From positions 31,944-95,943 of the forward strand of contig JAIEQG010000038.1 of assembly GCA_019747905.1 (NCBI GenBank): DNA of 64,000 nt, in the 5' to 3' direction. How positions within the stretch are numbered: the stretch's first letter is position 1; every line of letters starts with the position of its first letter. Of this stretch, positions 63,630 through 64,000 are shown piece after piece. Position numbers and translations under genes: made by a program. Under the pieces are notes generated by a model that saw only the letters and a list, made by a program, of their open reading frames with translations, was not told the DNA's origin and searched no databases. This stretch comes from Burkholderiales bacterium (GTDB lineage Bacteria > Pseudomonadota > Gammaproteobacteria > Burkholderiales > Ga0077523).

Positions 63630-63752
63630 GCCCCCATCCCAACCTTCCCCCATCTGAGATGGGGGAAGGAGTGCCTGTGAATGGCACAGCCGCAAATCTA
63701 TGCACTCCTTCCCCCGCGACGCAGTCGTGGGGGAAGGTTGGGATGGGGGCAA
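63630..63752. repeat. paired-hairpin G/C repeat, copy 7 (right flank of T1SS module)
   Basis: Ends GCCCCCATCCCAACC and GGTTGGGATGGGGGC; hairpins with CATCTGAGATG and CGACGCAGTCG centres. The 39-bp spacer at 63669-63707 is the reverse complement of the left-flank spacer with two mismatches as read. Confidence 0.88.
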
Positions 63753-63761
63753 CGCGGTAGT

Positions 63762-63923
63762 TCAGTCCGCACCCGCCGCCGCCTCGAGCGCCGCGAACGC
63801 GAACCGCGCCAATTCTGTCGCTGACGCCAGCCCGAGCTTGCGCTTGATGTTGGCTCGATGCGCTTCCACCGTGTTCACGCTGCGATTCAGCGTGCGTGCG
63901 ATGTCGCCGCTCTTGAGTCCGCG
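63762..63923 (-). pseudogene. LuxR-family HTH remnant, right copy
   Basis: Minus strand: RGLKSGDIARTLNRSVNTVE then AHRANIKRKLGLASATELAR and FAFAALEAAAGAD, stop at 63762. It matches the left remnant over 162 bp. Immediately upstream the similarity ends (at about 63923) in the first part of the HTH, and the frame meets a TGA six codons later, so it is a truncated fragment. The remaining 77 bp to the window edge are not recognised. Confidence 0.75.
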
Positions 63924-64000
63924 GTAACCGTCCGGTCTTCACCGTCTTGAAGATGGTACGGAGAATGTCGCAGGATGGTGTCCACCAATTCGAGGGTGGA

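Overview
GC-rich chromosomal window (64 kb) with no rRNA, tRNA, phage or complete insertion sequence seen. A PEP-CTERM protein, a Bug-type (TTT) solute receptor, a CaiB/acyl-CoA dehydrogenase catabolic cluster and the general gene style suggest a betaproteobacterium near Burkholderiales/Rhodocyclales. This placement is inference from gene content, not from a marker phylogeny.

Layout. 1-8.9 kb: oxidoreductases, a PEP-CTERM protein, a YceI protein with an apparent frameshift, a thioesterase, a drug/metabolite transporter overlapping a divergent enolase paralogue, a glyoxalase-fold protein, an APH-like kinase and glycerol kinase. 9-18.4 kb: an EF-G-like GTPase, three hypothetical genes, an agmatinase-type ureohydrolase, SelO, an SMP-30/RraA pair, and a winged-helix gene running into parE. 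18.4-23.4 kb: topoisomerase IV (parE, a DUF3859-like gene, parC). 23.7-32 kb: an orphan NitT/TauT receptor, two cupins, a LarA-like enzyme, a Bug receptor, CaiB, acyl-CoA dehydrogenase and GST. 32-40.7 kb: small secreted proteins, a tripartite MFS/MFP/OMF efflux operon and a 968-residue wHTH-ATPase-TPR regulator. 40.8-49 kb: hydrolase, DMT transporter, YciI, and a minus-strand operon coding for a nucleoside-type ABC transporter (BMP family), an isochorismatase-like hydrolase and a RidA protein, plausibly uptake and breakdown of a nucleobase or ureide.

49.1-63.9 kb is the most unusual region: a type I secretion module (HlyB-like ABC exporter, HlyD-like adaptor, an unknown membrane-anchored protein and a 3126-residue RTX protein). 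It is bracketed by two ~0.29-kb direct duplications, each made of a paired-hairpin repeat plus the C-terminal HTH of a broken LuxR-type regulator. The 39-bp spacer inside the hairpin pair is inverted between the two flanks. A run of 14 C lies at the start of the exporter gene and sets whether an upstream ATG is in frame, as in a phase-variable contingency locus. The RTX gene carries an 840-bp higher-order repeat.

A G/C-rich paired-hairpin (REP/MITE-like) repeat occurs at seven places between genes. One copy appears to supply the ribosome binding site and start codon of the DUF3859-like gene. All functions are read from the sequence by family recognition; no database search was run.
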